6,064 nucleotides of DNA from Oscillospiraceae bacterium (GCA_904501855.1 CAJGCI010000110.1:1-6064); one strand, 5' to 3'. Shown: positions 1-5,884, counted from the first letter of the stretch. Numbers and translations: made by a program. Notes: a model not told the origin generated them from the letters alone.

Positions 1-733
1 GCTGATACTTCTGGAGATTCTTCTTCAGATGACGGAGACTGTTGTTGATATAAAGAGTCCCGCCGCAGTGAAGCGCACCGACGATATTGGTCATCAGTTC
101 AAATGTATGGCTGACAGGCAGAATGGAAAGGCCGGTGTCATCCGGGGAAAGGGGAAGAACGGTCATTGCCGCATTGGTGTGGCTGGCCATGTTCCGGTGG
201 GTCAGGATCACGCAGCGGCTCAGCGCCGTGGTACCGGAAGTAAAGTAGAGTGCCGCGGGAAAATCCGGAAGCAGCTCCGGAAAGAATTCCCGGTCCAGAT
301 CCCGGATCTGCTCCAGGAGCGCATGGATCTCATATATGTATATCTCGGGATTGTGCTTATGGATCATCTCAGCCTGGCTGCGGCAGCTCTCATCAAACAG
401 AAGGATATCCACATCCGCCTTATCACAGTAATAATCCAGATCTTCTTCCGCGGATCCGAGATGAAGAGGAACCGCAACACAGCCGGAGGAGAGAACAGAA
501 AAGTACGCCGTAAGCCAGGAGGCACCATTGGGACCCAGCAGAGCGATGTGACGGCCAATGCCGTACTGCTGTTCCATCCATGCGCCGAACTTGCCGCATA
601 CAGTCTTCAGCTCTGCCCCGGTGATATGGGGAAACCCGGGATCGTCAGTAATGAAAAATCTTGTAGAGGGAAAGTTTTCGGCTGCGTGAAAAACAAGATC
701 ACGCAGATTCTGATATTGTGGGTTCTGAGTCAT
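1..733 (-). CDS. Long-chain acyl-CoA synthetase-like AMP-binding enzyme (3' end missing)
   Basis: Partial gene on the minus strand that runs off the left edge; the first 244 residues are visible. Family members activate a carboxylic acid, usually a fatty acid, with ATP to an acyl-adenylate and pass it to CoA or a carrier protein. What is seen: an N-terminal adenylation segment (IALLGPNGASWLTAYF, residues 63-78), the phosphate-binding loop YFTSGTTALSRCVILTH (163-179), and the following LPVSHTFE motif (205-212) with a Gly-Gly-Thr-Leu-Tyr strand. The loop departs from the classical TSGTTGxPKG: Gly becomes Ala, Pro becomes Ser, Lys becomes Arg and the last Gly becomes Cys. Related TSGTT-S-x-SK loops occur in Firmicutes homologues as I recall them. 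The ATG at 733 is chosen because AAGGAG (745-750) lies just upstream and the residues following it read as a normal family N-terminus. The gene is divergent from the Sel1 gene. Substrate and any C-terminal carrier domain cannot be judged because about half or more of the protein is missing. Confidence 0.88.
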   Translation of the reverse strand, partial: MTQNPQYQNLRDLVFHAAENFPSTRFFITDDPGFPHITGAELKTVCGKFGAWMEQQYGIGRHIALLGPNGASWLTAYFSVLSSGCVAVPLHLGSAEEDLDYYCDKADVDILLFDESCRSQAEMIHKHNPEIYIYEIHALLEQIRDLDREFFPELLPDFPAALYFTSGTTALSRCVILTHRNMASHTNAAMTVLPLSPDDTGLSILPVSHTFELMTNIVGALHCGGTLYINNSLRHLKKNLQKYQ

Positions 734-740
734 CCGAAAC

Positions 741-750
741 ACCTCTCCTT
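741..750 (-). promoter_or_regulatory. Ribosome-binding site of the acyl-CoA synthetase
   Basis: The minus strand reads AAGGAGAGGT followed by GTTTCGG and the ATG at 733. The strong AAGGAG core fixes the start codon; no other plausible initiator with an SD lies nearby in frame. Confidence 0.7.
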
Positions 751-752
751 GG

Positions 753-768
753 TAGTATTTACCTACTA
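753..768. promoter_or_regulatory. Inverted repeat TAGTA-N6-TACTA, candidate operator
   Basis: Perfect 5-bp arms TAGTA (753-757) and TACTA (764-768) flank TTTACC. A second, overlapping repeat, GGTA (751-754) and TACC (760-763), shares part of it. The site lies immediately upstream of the acyl-CoA synthetase ribosome-binding site, where a bound repressor could block transcription. The arms equal those of the FapR fatty-acid operator as I recall it (TTAGTACC-x-x-x-TACTAA), but the centre is 6 rather than 5 bp and the outer T/A pair is absent. Assignment to any regulator is inference. Confidence 0.35.
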
Positions 769-854
769 TGTCAGTATGTATATAGAGCAAAAAAATATGC
801 TCAGACGAGGGGCTGTGAAAATAATAACATCTCCATGGAGAAAAGGGAAGCTGC

Positions 855-883
855 ATTACTATACAGATGGTGAAATCTGTCGA
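855..883 (-). promoter_or_regulatory. Possible minus-strand promoter containing an inverted repeat
   Basis: On the minus strand TCGACA (883-878, 5 of 6 matches to TTGACA) is followed after 17 bp by AGTAAT (860-855, 4 of 6 to TATAAT). It would drive the acyl-CoA synthetase with a leader of roughly 115 nt. The 6-bp inverted repeat ACAGAT (863-868) / ATCTGT (875-880) falls in the spacer and touches the -35 box, a typical place for a repressor. The -10 box is poor, so the call is tentative. Confidence 0.25.
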
Positions 884-924
884 AAAAGTGCGCAGTTGTT
901 TCGTATTGTGAACTCAAACTGTTC

Positions 925-952
925 CGATACTATCTCAATTGGGAATGTATCG
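925..952. repeat. 28-bp imperfect palindrome, candidate operator or hairpin
   Basis: The outer arms CGATAC (925-930) and GTATCG (947-952) are perfect complements, and the centre TCTCAATTGGGA is itself palindromic around CAATTG with one mismatched pair. In all, 11 of 14 base pairs are symmetric. It lies about 60 bp upstream of the -10 box proposed for the Sel1 gene, so it could be a binding site for a dimeric or tetrameric regulator. There is no T-run after it, so it is not a terminator. Confidence 0.4.
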
Positions 953-986
953 TGCACTCAGGTCGGGATCATGGAGAAAAATTAGA

Positions 987-1015
987 TGGATATCTGTTCT
1001 TCTTTGCGTTATGAT
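987..1015 (+). promoter_or_regulatory. Probable sigma-70-type promoter of the Sel1 gene
   Basis: TGGATA (987-992, 4 of 6 to TTGACA) and TATGAT (1010-1015, 5 of 6 to TATAAT) are separated by exactly 17 bp. Transcription would start near 1022, leaving a short leader of about 30 nt before the ATG at 1054, which includes a GAGAGG element at 1037-1042 that can serve as SD. Confidence 0.45.
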
Positions 1016-1053
1016 AGGGAAGCAACGAAAGGTTTTGAGAGGTTGGTTCGACT

Positions 1054-2037
1054 ATGGATTTTAATAAAGAGCCTGTCACACAGGAAGAAAAATTCGGCAA
1101 ATTCATCATGGATCTGCAGGATGAGAGTACGGCAAAACAGGCTGTTTTTCAGCTGGAGCTGATGGAGAACAGCGGATTTGCAGAAGCTGCTGTGGCACTG
1201 GGCCAGTATTATAAGGACACGGATGCCAAAAAGGCGACTCGCCATTTCACCATTGCCGCCAACGCGGACAATGCCGAAGGATATTGGGGCCTTGCGATCC
1301 TGACCGAGCACAATACTACACCGGATCCGGATAATGAGCAGGATCAGAAATGGATCTCCTACTGCAGGAAAGCCGCAGAGCTGGGATGTGCCGATGCCAG
1401 AAATGAACTGGGCCATATCTACAGCCGCATGGGACACGTGCTTCCGGCGACGTACTGGTATATGCTGGCTTCATTCTTTGACCGTCCCGATGCGGGATAC
1501 AGTCTGGAGCAGATGGCAAAGCAGTGGTTCTTTGACGGCAAACCGGAAGATACGCTGGAAGGAGTGGAAGGGTTCGACATCGTCCAGCAGCGGGCAGCAT
1601 CCAGCGCACTGGAACTGACCTGCGGAAATGACGATCCGGACATCATGCAGGATCTTATCCGCCTGTCCATGCTCGGAGATCCCATGGCAAGCCTCATGCT
1701 GGGTCAGGTTTATGAAAACGTCCATGACTATTCTTCCGCCATCAAATACTATGACGAAGGCATTCAGAGCAAGGATCCCCAGGCCATGCGCTGCTACGCA
1801 GACCTTCTCATGATGGGCAATGGTGTGGAGAAAAACGAAGGACAGGCCATCAGCCTTTATAAGGAGGCCGCAGCACACGGAGACCGCACATCCATGTATG
1901 TGCTGGGACAGTATGAGAACTTCGTGATCGAAGATCCCTATATGGCTGCCTACTGGTACGGGATGTCTGCAGCCCGCGGATTTGAGGCGGGGCGGAGCAA
2001 GCTGCGTACCCTCTGTGAAGAACGCAAGAAATCCTGA
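1054..2037 (+). CDS. Sel1-like/TPR-repeat protein
   Basis: A 327-residue soluble protein without signal peptide or membrane segment, so probably cytosolic. It is built of paired helices of the Sel1/TPR type. The clearest units are residues 75-111 (AEGYWGLAIL ... CRKAAELGCADA), 112-147 (ARNELGHIYSRMG ... TYWYMLASFF), 210-242 (MASLMLGQVYENV ... AIKYYDEGIQ), 244-279 (GNGVEKNEGQAISLYKEAAA) and 280-313 (SMYVLGQYEN ... AYWYGMSAARG). The first unit, near 42-74, is degenerate, and residues 148-208 fit the pattern poorly. Such repeats form a solenoid that binds other proteins; no catalytic domain is seen, and the partner cannot be read from the sequence. GAGAGG (1037-1042) lies 11 nt before the ATG, a rather long spacing. 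The gene stands alone, divergent from the acyl-CoA synthetase and convergent with the methyltransferase, and ends in a strong terminator. Confidence 0.85.
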   Translation: MDFNKEPVTQEEKFGKFIMDLQDESTAKQAVFQLELMENSGFAEAAVALGQYYKDTDAKKATRHFTIAANADNAEGYWGLAILTEHNTTPDPDNEQDQKWISYCRKAAELGCADARNELGHIYSRMGHVLPATYWYMLASFFDRPDAGYSLEQMAKQWFFDGKPEDTLEGVEGFDIVQQRAASSALELTCGNDDPDIMQDLIRLSMLGDPMASLMLGQVYENVHDYSSAIKYYDEGIQSKDPQAMRCYADLLMMGNGVEKNEGQAISLYKEAAAHGDRTSMYVLGQYENFVIEDPYMAAYWYGMSAARGFEAGRSKLRTLCEERKKS

Positions 2038-2044
2038 GATGATT

Positions 2045-2078
2045 AAAATCCCCTGACCGAAACGGTCAGGGGATTTTT
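2045..2078. terminator. Bidirectional intrinsic terminator between Sel1 gene and methyltransferase
   Basis: A perfect stem AAAATCCCCTGACCG (2045-2059) / CGGTCAGGGGATTTT (2063-2077) closes an AAA loop (2060-2062). The T-run ATTTTT follows on the plus strand and ATTTT on the minus strand, so the hairpin can stop transcripts from both converging genes, which end at 2037 and 2089. Confidence 0.93.
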
Positions 2079-2088
2079 GCTGGGATGA

Positions 2089-3270
2089 TCAGAACATTTT
2101 TTCCGAACCATCCTCCGAAATATTAAACGGACGGGCGGTATAGCCTTCCGATTTATACTGTTTTACCAGATCCTTCAGTGCCTCCATGACGAGATCCTTC
2201 TCCTCGGTGCTGCCGATCTTGAGGTTCCTCATGCGCATGTCCGCATGATAGAACAGCAACACACCGGTCCAGGAGCGGCAGTCGTAAACAGCGCATTTTG
2301 CGACAGGAATATTCTCCTTGGATTTCGGATCGTAGATATAGTATCCTTCCACCAGATCACCTTTGGAACTGTCCAGCATCAGATCGGCCTGATAGCCGTC
2401 ATACTCGCTGACGCCGTTGGTGCGCACATCCAGAGCACGGAGCCAGTATTTCATCAGAGTAGGCTCATCCATGGGATTGGCCTTGGTGCTGGCAAAGGCC
2501 AGGAACCGGGACTGGGTATCCAGTTCGTTGCACGTCAGTTCTTCATAACTGGAATTGATCATGACACATCCGTTGTCATTGAGATTTCTCAGCCAGTTAT
2601 AGAACATGGGATCCACATTCATCCGTTCAACGCTGAGAAGATATCCGTTGGGGCGGACATGACCGGCCAGTTTTTCCGCATAGGGCGCGGAGATACGCTG
2701 ATAGCTCCGGAAGAGTTCCGGCAGCGGTGCGAAAATGTTGAACAGGTAGTCTTTCCGGTTTTCCTGCGCGGTACGGAAGGAACATACGGTGTCGAACACC
2801 TGATCCTTTTTCAGATCACGAACGTCCTTGCGCAGAAATTCCACGTTGGTGATATTCAGCCGTTCCGCCAGTTTCTCGGCGGCGGCGATGGCGTTGCGGG
2901 AACGGTCCACCGCAGTGAAATGAGAGGAAGGAAACATGCGGGCCATGAGGCAGGTGATGATGCCGCAGTCGCAGCCGACATCCAGCACTTCACTGCCGAA
3001 TTTCGTCTCGTTCTTTTTCAGCCAGTCGGCCAGGACCGGATAGAATTCTCCGTCGTAGATGCCGGAATAGGCATAGCCGGCACGGGGCTCCTCGTACTTG
3101 GCATCATAAAAACGCTTGTCTCCGATCAGACCGTCCATTTTGCGAAGGTACATCATGGTGCGGTCCTCACCGATGGCATCCTTCATGATATCGTACATTT
3201 CATCGTCGTTATGGGCTGCTTTGAGGTTCAGTTCCTCCATCAGTTCCGAAACGATCTTTTCAATATCCAC
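2089..3270 (-). CDS. SAM-dependent methyltransferase with an unrecognised C-terminal region
   Basis: A 393-residue cytosolic protein. A class I (Rossmann-fold) methyltransferase core is visible: motif I SEVLDVGCDCGIIT (residues 93-106), the acidic ribose-binding strand FTAVDRS (118-124), and NVEFLRKDVRDL (142-153), where the adenine-contacting acidic residue is expected. Before it lies a ~90-residue N-terminal part with GYAYSGIYDGEFYP. After about residue 215 there are some 180 residues I cannot assign, ending in a segment predicted as alternating strand and helix (VEGYYIYDPKS, WTGVLLFYHADMR, EALKDLVKQYKSEGY). The methyl acceptor is unknown. The start is GTG at 3270, because GGAGGG (3283-3278) sits 7 nt before it; the frame stays open to a TTG at 3330, but that TTG lies in the probable -35 box. 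The gene appears monocistronic. Confidence 0.8.
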   Translation of the reverse strand: MDIEKIVSELMEELNLKAAHNDDEMYDIMKDAIGEDRTMMYLRKMDGLIGDKRFYDAKYEEPRAGYAYSGIYDGEFYPVLADWLKKNETKFGSEVLDVGCDCGIITCLMARMFPSSHFTAVDRSRNAIAAAEKLAERLNITNVEFLRKDVRDLKKDQVFDTVCSFRTAQENRKDYLFNIFAPLPELFRSYQRISAPYAEKLAGHVRPNGYLLSVERMNVDPMFYNWLRNLNDNGCVMINSSYEELTCNELDTQSRFLAFASTKANPMDEPTLMKYWLRALDVRTNGVSEYDGYQADLMLDSSKGDLVEGYYIYDPKSKENIPVAKCAVYDCRSWTGVLLFYHADMRMRNLKIGSTEEKDLVMEALKDLVKQYKSEGYTARPFNISEDGSEKMF

Positions 3271-3277
3271 AGTGTAT

Positions 3278-3283
3278 CCCTCC
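3278..3283 (-). promoter_or_regulatory. Ribosome-binding site that fixes the methyltransferase GTG start
   Basis: GGAGGG on the minus strand, 7 nt before GTG at 3270. No comparable SD precedes the upstream TTG at 3330, so this site decides the start. Confidence 0.8.
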
Positions 3284-3301
3284 GTGTCATGCAATGGACT
3301 T

Positions 3302-3330
3302 ATTCTAAAACGAATCCGGTAAAATGGCAA
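3302..3330 (-). promoter_or_regulatory. Sigma-70-type promoter of the methyltransferase gene
   Basis: On the minus strand TTGCCA (3330-3325, 5 of 6 to TTGACA), a 17-bp spacer, then TAGAAT (3307-3302, 5 of 6 to TATAAT). The predicted transcript starts near 3295, leaving about 25 nt before the GTG start, just enough for the GGAGGG site. Confidence 0.7.
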
Positions 3331-3416
3331 CCGCAGAGAACGGAAAAGTGCTTGCGCTGAAAGAGATACACAAAGAATGGCTTTTCCGAATAATTGGTTA
3401 AAATACCGACAGCCCC

Positions 3417-3445
3417 TTTCAATTCACAATCAAAATGGCTATAAT
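3417..3445 (+). promoter_or_regulatory. Probable promoter of ilvE
   Basis: A perfect -10 TATAAT (3440-3445) with a weak -35 TTTCAA (3417-3422) at 17-bp spacing. Transcription would begin near 3452, giving a leader of about 63 nt. That is too short for a T-box or other large riboswitch, both known for branched-chain amino acid genes in Firmicutes. No clear CodY box is seen. Confidence 0.55.
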
Positions 3446-3464
3446 AGGAACATTAATACAAACA

Positions 3465-3480
3465 ACAAGTTTCTGCTTGT
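3465..3480 (+). repeat. Small inverted repeat in the ilvE leader
   Basis: ACAAG (3465-3469) and CTTGT (3476-3480) flank TTTCTG. It falls just downstream of the predicted transcription start, so it could be a weak 5' hairpin or an operator half-site pair. Five-base arms can arise by chance, so a role is not established. Confidence 0.2.
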
Positions 3481-3501
3481 CAAATTTGCCGTGAAAGGCG
3501 C

Positions 3502-3507
3502 AGGAGG
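3502..3507 (+). promoter_or_regulatory. Ribosome-binding site that fixes the ilvE start
   Basis: AGGAGG followed by TAATACT and ATG at 3515: an essentially ideal SD and spacing. It excludes the longer open frame beginning at 3377. Confidence 0.85.
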
Positions 3508-3514
3508 TAATACT

Positions 3515-4534
3515 ATGAAAAAGGATATTGACTGGGGAAGCCTCGGCTTTGAATACACCAAAACCGATAAACGCTTCATCGCAAGATATCGCAATGGTGC
3601 ATGGGAAGACGGAGTGCTCAGTGACGACGCCAGTGTCGTGATGAGTGAGTGTGCCGGAGTCCTTCACTATGCACAGGAGTGCTTCGAGGGTCTGAAAGCC
3701 TATACGACGGAAGACGGCCGCACCGTCTGCTTCCGCCCGGATCTCAACGCCCAGAGAATGCATGATTCCGCCGTACGTCTGGCCATGCCTCCGTACCCGC
3801 AGGACAAGTTCGTGGAAGCGGTGAAGGCGGTCGTCAAGGCCAACGAGGAATGGGTACCTCCTTATGGAAGCGGAGCAACACTGTATGTCCGCCCCGTTAT
3901 GTATGCAAACGGCCCCGTCATCGGTGTAAAACCGGCAGATGAATATGAGTTCCGTATCTTCACTACTCCCGTTGGCCCGTATTTCAAGGGCGGTGCCAAG
4001 CCGGTGAAACTGAAGATCAGTGACTTTGACCGTGCCGCTCCCCACGGGACCGGCAATATCAAGGCAGGCCTGAACTATGCTATGAGCCTGTATGCTGTGG
4101 AACTTGCTCACGAGGAAGGCTTCGCGGAGAACGTTTATCTGGATCCTCCCACCCGCACCAAGATCGAGGAGACCGGCGGTGCCAACATGCTCTTCGTGGA
4201 TGGAGACGGCAATCTGGTGGTTCCGAAATCCGGAAGCATCCTTCCGTCCATCACCCGCCGCTCCCTTGTGTACGTGGCGGAGCACTATCTCGGCCTGAAG
4301 GTCATTGAGCGGGAAGTCACGCTGGCAGAAGTTCCCGACTTTAAGGAGTGCGGACTCTGCGGTACCGCAGCCGTCATCTCTCCGGTGGGCCTGATCGACG
4401 ATCACGGCAAGGAGATCCGTTTTGAGAGCGGAATGGAGAAGATGGGACCCGTAGTACAGAAACTGTACGATACTCTTACCGGCATCCAGATGGGACGTAT
4501 CGAAGCTCCCGAGGGATGGATCGTGGAGATCTGA
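3515..4534 (+). CDS. ilvE: Branched-chain amino acid aminotransferase
   Basis: A 339-residue cytosolic PLP enzyme of fold type IV. It interconverts leucine, isoleucine and valine with their 2-oxo acids using glutamate/2-oxoglutarate, the last step of branched-chain amino acid synthesis and the first of their breakdown. Signature elements are all present: FEGLKAY (57-63), YVRPVMYANGP (124-134), the Schiff-base lysine in GTGNIKAGLNYA (K183), YLDPPTRTKIEETGGANMLF (208-227) with the conserved Glu 219, SILPSITRRSL (241-251), and CGTAAVISPVG (282-292). Length is normal for the 340-360-residue bacterial type. The ATG at 3515 is preferred over ATG 3377, 46 codons upstream, because AGGAGG (3502-3507) lies 7 nt before it, the extra residues are unlike the family, and the -10 box at 3440 lies inside that extension. 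Single-gene unit, divergent from the methyltransferase and followed by a terminator. Confidence 0.95.
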   Translation: MKKDIDWGSLGFEYTKTDKRFIARYRNGAWEDGVLSDDASVVMSECAGVLHYAQECFEGLKAYTTEDGRTVCFRPDLNAQRMHDSAVRLAMPPYPQDKFVEAVKAVVKANEEWVPPYGSGATLYVRPVMYANGPVIGVKPADEYEFRIFTTPVGPYFKGGAKPVKLKISDFDRAAPHGTGNIKAGLNYAMSLYAVELAHEEGFAENVYLDPPTRTKIEETGGANMLFVDGDGNLVVPKSGSILPSITRRSLVYVAEHYLGLKVIEREVTLAEVPDFKECGLCGTAAVISPVGLIDDHGKEIRFESGMEKMGPVVQKLYDTLTGIQMGRIEAPEGWIVEI

Positions 4535-4562
4535 TCCGGCAGACACAATATCGGATAATGAC

Positions 4563-4598
4563 GAAGAACCGATGCGATTTCGCATCGGTTCTTCTTTT
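4563..4598 (+). terminator. Intrinsic terminator after ilvE
   Basis: The stem GAAGAACCGATGCGA (4563-4577) / TCGCATCGGTTCTTC (4580-4594) is perfectly paired, with the loop drawn as TT or, more realistically, ATTT. TTTT (4595-4598) follows on the plus strand. On the minus strand the hairpin also lies just past the dsdA stop codon but has no T-run after it, so it should work less well for dsdA. Confidence 0.9.
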
Positions 4599-4606
4599 GA
4601 GTTATA

Positions 4607-5878
4607 TCATAAATAGGTGTCCATGAATTCGATCCGCATCTTTTCCGGCACCATGCTGCCTCCGGTCGCCCACATGATGTGTGAGATATTTTCCGGATGA
4701 GTGATTCTGGAATCCTTCAGATACTGCTGCATGGCGGGTTCGTTCCAGAATGTCAGGCCGTGGAAGGCGGCACAGGAACTGGGTTCGATAAACACGTGCT
4801 CGGATGAATACAGAGCGCGCATGTAATCATACAGACGGCGGTCCTCTACGGTATATTCTCCGCTGAGAAGGGATTCCATGATCTTTCCCACGAACCCGGA
4901 GGGCCGGCCGACAGCCAGTCCGTCCGCATGGGTCTTTCCGGAGAGACCCAGATCCTGAACACAGATCTCCTGATGCCGTCCGGTGAGGAGTCCTGCCAGC
5001 ATGCAGGGGGACTGTGTCGGCTCCGCAAAGAAACAGTGGACATGATCACCATAGCGTTCCTTCAGACCGAAGGTGATCCCACCGGGAGCACCGCCGACAC
5101 CGCAGGGAATATAGACGAAAAGAGGATGCTCCTCATCCACCGGGATTCCGGCTTGATCAAGCTGAGAGGGAAGACGGTTTGCGGAAACGGAATAACCCAG
5201 AAAAAGTTCCTTGGAGTTTTCATCGTCCACAAAATAGCTGGTGGGATCGGCATCGGAGAGCTGGCGTCCATGGATCACCGCTTCTCCGTAGTCTCCGTCA
5301 TATTCGATCACGGTGACCCCGTTCTGACGGAGCTTATCCTTCTTCCACTGCTTGGCATCGGAGGACATGTGAACGATGGCATTATAGCCGATGGCGGCAC
5401 TCATAATCCCGATGCTCATGCCGAGATTTCCCGTGGAACCCACCTGCATGGAGTATCCGGAAAAGAATGTTCTGGCCTCCGGGGTACATAGCTTTCGGTA
5501 ATCATCGCCGATTCCGGAGAGCAGACCGTGTTCCAAGGCCAGCTCCTCCGTGTGGACCAGGACCTCATAGATGCCGCCGCGGGCTTTCACGGAGCCTGCA
5601 ATGGGCAGGTCGGAGTCCATTTTCAGGTACAGATTTCCCGGCACGTCTGGGAAACAATGATGCATCATATCCGGGATCCCGCGAAGAGGTGATTCGATGA
5701 TCCCGCGGGAAGAAGCGGTCTCCGGGAAGCATGATTCGATCAGCGGTGCAAACCGGCGGAGACGGGCATCGGCATCATCGATATCCGACTGGGTCAGAGA
5801 ACAGGATCTTTCCGATCCGAGACCGGGATTGATCCAGAGAAATTCCTGACCATGAGACAGCAGTTCCAGTTGCGTCAT
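4607..5878 (-). CDS. dsdA: D-serine ammonia-lyase (D-serine dehydratase)
   Basis: A 423-residue cytosolic PLP enzyme of fold type II that converts D-serine to pyruvate and ammonia, for detoxification or as a carbon and nitrogen source. Seen: SDLPIAGSVKARGG (89-102) with the PLP lysine K98, the substrate/cofactor loop VGSTGNLGMSIGI (146-158), SSDAKQWKKDKLR (172-184), the phosphate-binding glycine loop CGVGGAPGG (259-267), DGLAVGRPSGFVG (319-331) and the ATGGSMVPE segment (404-412). Length is slightly below the 442 residues of the E. coli enzyme. In the glycine loop one Gly of the E. coli GVGGGPGG, as I recall it, is Ala. The ATG at 5878 has AAGGAG 6 nt upstream. That SD overlaps the stop codon of the preceding gene, so dsdA is likely translated from a shared mRNA. 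No dsdC-like regulator or dsdX-like transporter is in the window. Confidence 0.96.
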   Translation of the reverse strand: MTQLELLSHGQEFLWINPGLGSERSCSLTQSDIDDADARLRRFAPLIESCFPETASSRGIIESPLRGIPDMMHHCFPDVPGNLYLKMDSDLPIAGSVKARGGIYEVLVHTEELALEHGLLSGIGDDYRKLCTPEARTFFSGYSMQVGSTGNLGMSIGIMSAAIGYNAIVHMSSDAKQWKKDKLRQNGVTVIEYDGDYGEAVIHGRQLSDADPTSYFVDDENSKELFLGYSVSANRLPSQLDQAGIPVDEEHPLFVYIPCGVGGAPGGITFGLKERYGDHVHCFFAEPTQSPCMLAGLLTGRHQEICVQDLGLSGKTHADGLAVGRPSGFVGKIMESLLSGEYTVEDRRLYDYMRALYSSEHVFIEPSSCAAFHGLTFWNEPAMQQYLKDSRITHPENISHIMWATGGSMVPEKMRIEFMDTYL

Positions 5879-5884
5879 ATCCGT

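Larger units (their letters stand above)
734..1053. other. Divergent intergenic region rich in inverted repeats
   Basis: This 320-bp gap separates the start codons of the acyl-CoA synthetase (minus) and the Sel1 protein (plus). It is clearly more AT-rich than the neighbouring genes. It holds the TAGTA/TACTA repeat at 753-768, the 10-bp perfect palindrome CTCCATGGAG (831-840), the ACAGAT/ATCTGT repeat (863-880), a 28-bp near-palindrome (925-952), and an 11-bp direct repeat CATGGAGAAAA at 834-844 and 970-980. A plus-strand open frame continues through it to 985, but it has no SD at its internal ATGs and no recognisable protein, so no gene is called. No RNA gene or riboswitch was recognised. Confidence 0.6.

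Noticed and set aside
779..784. TATATA as the -10 box of the acyl-CoA synthetase promoter
   Set aside because: The only hexamer at 17-bp spacing (GTCTGA) does not resemble a -35 box.
29..985. Long plus-strand open frame (318 codons) across the left end and into the intergenic gap
   Set aside because: It is antisense to the acyl-CoA synthetase, whose motifs and SD are clear. Its translation resembles no protein, and the 797-985 part has no SD.
2245..3360. 371-codon plus-strand open frame opposite the methyltransferase
   Set aside because: The minus strand has the methyltransferase motifs, promoter, SD and terminator. The antisense frame is open because the real gene rarely uses TTA, CTA and TCA codons.
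3377..3514. 46-codon N-terminal extension of ilvE
   Set aside because: It lacks an SD, is unlike the family, and contains the TATAAT -10 box. ATG 3515 has an ideal SD.
3419..4585. 388-codon minus-strand open frame opposite ilvE
   Set aside because: It is longer than ilvE but carries no recognisable domain, and it runs through the terminator hairpin. It is a codon-bias artefact.
4599..4606. Terminator 4563-4598 as an equally good terminator for dsdA
   Set aside because: On the minus strand the stem is followed by GTCATTATC and has no T-run, so bidirectional function is doubtful, unlike the 2045-2078 hairpin.
4928..5491. 187-codon plus-strand open frame inside dsdA
   Set aside because: It is antisense to conserved DsdA motifs, and its translation has no family resemblance.
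3515..5878. ilvE and dsdA as a joint amino-acid operon or pathway
   Set aside because: They are convergent, separated by a terminator, and act on unrelated substrates.
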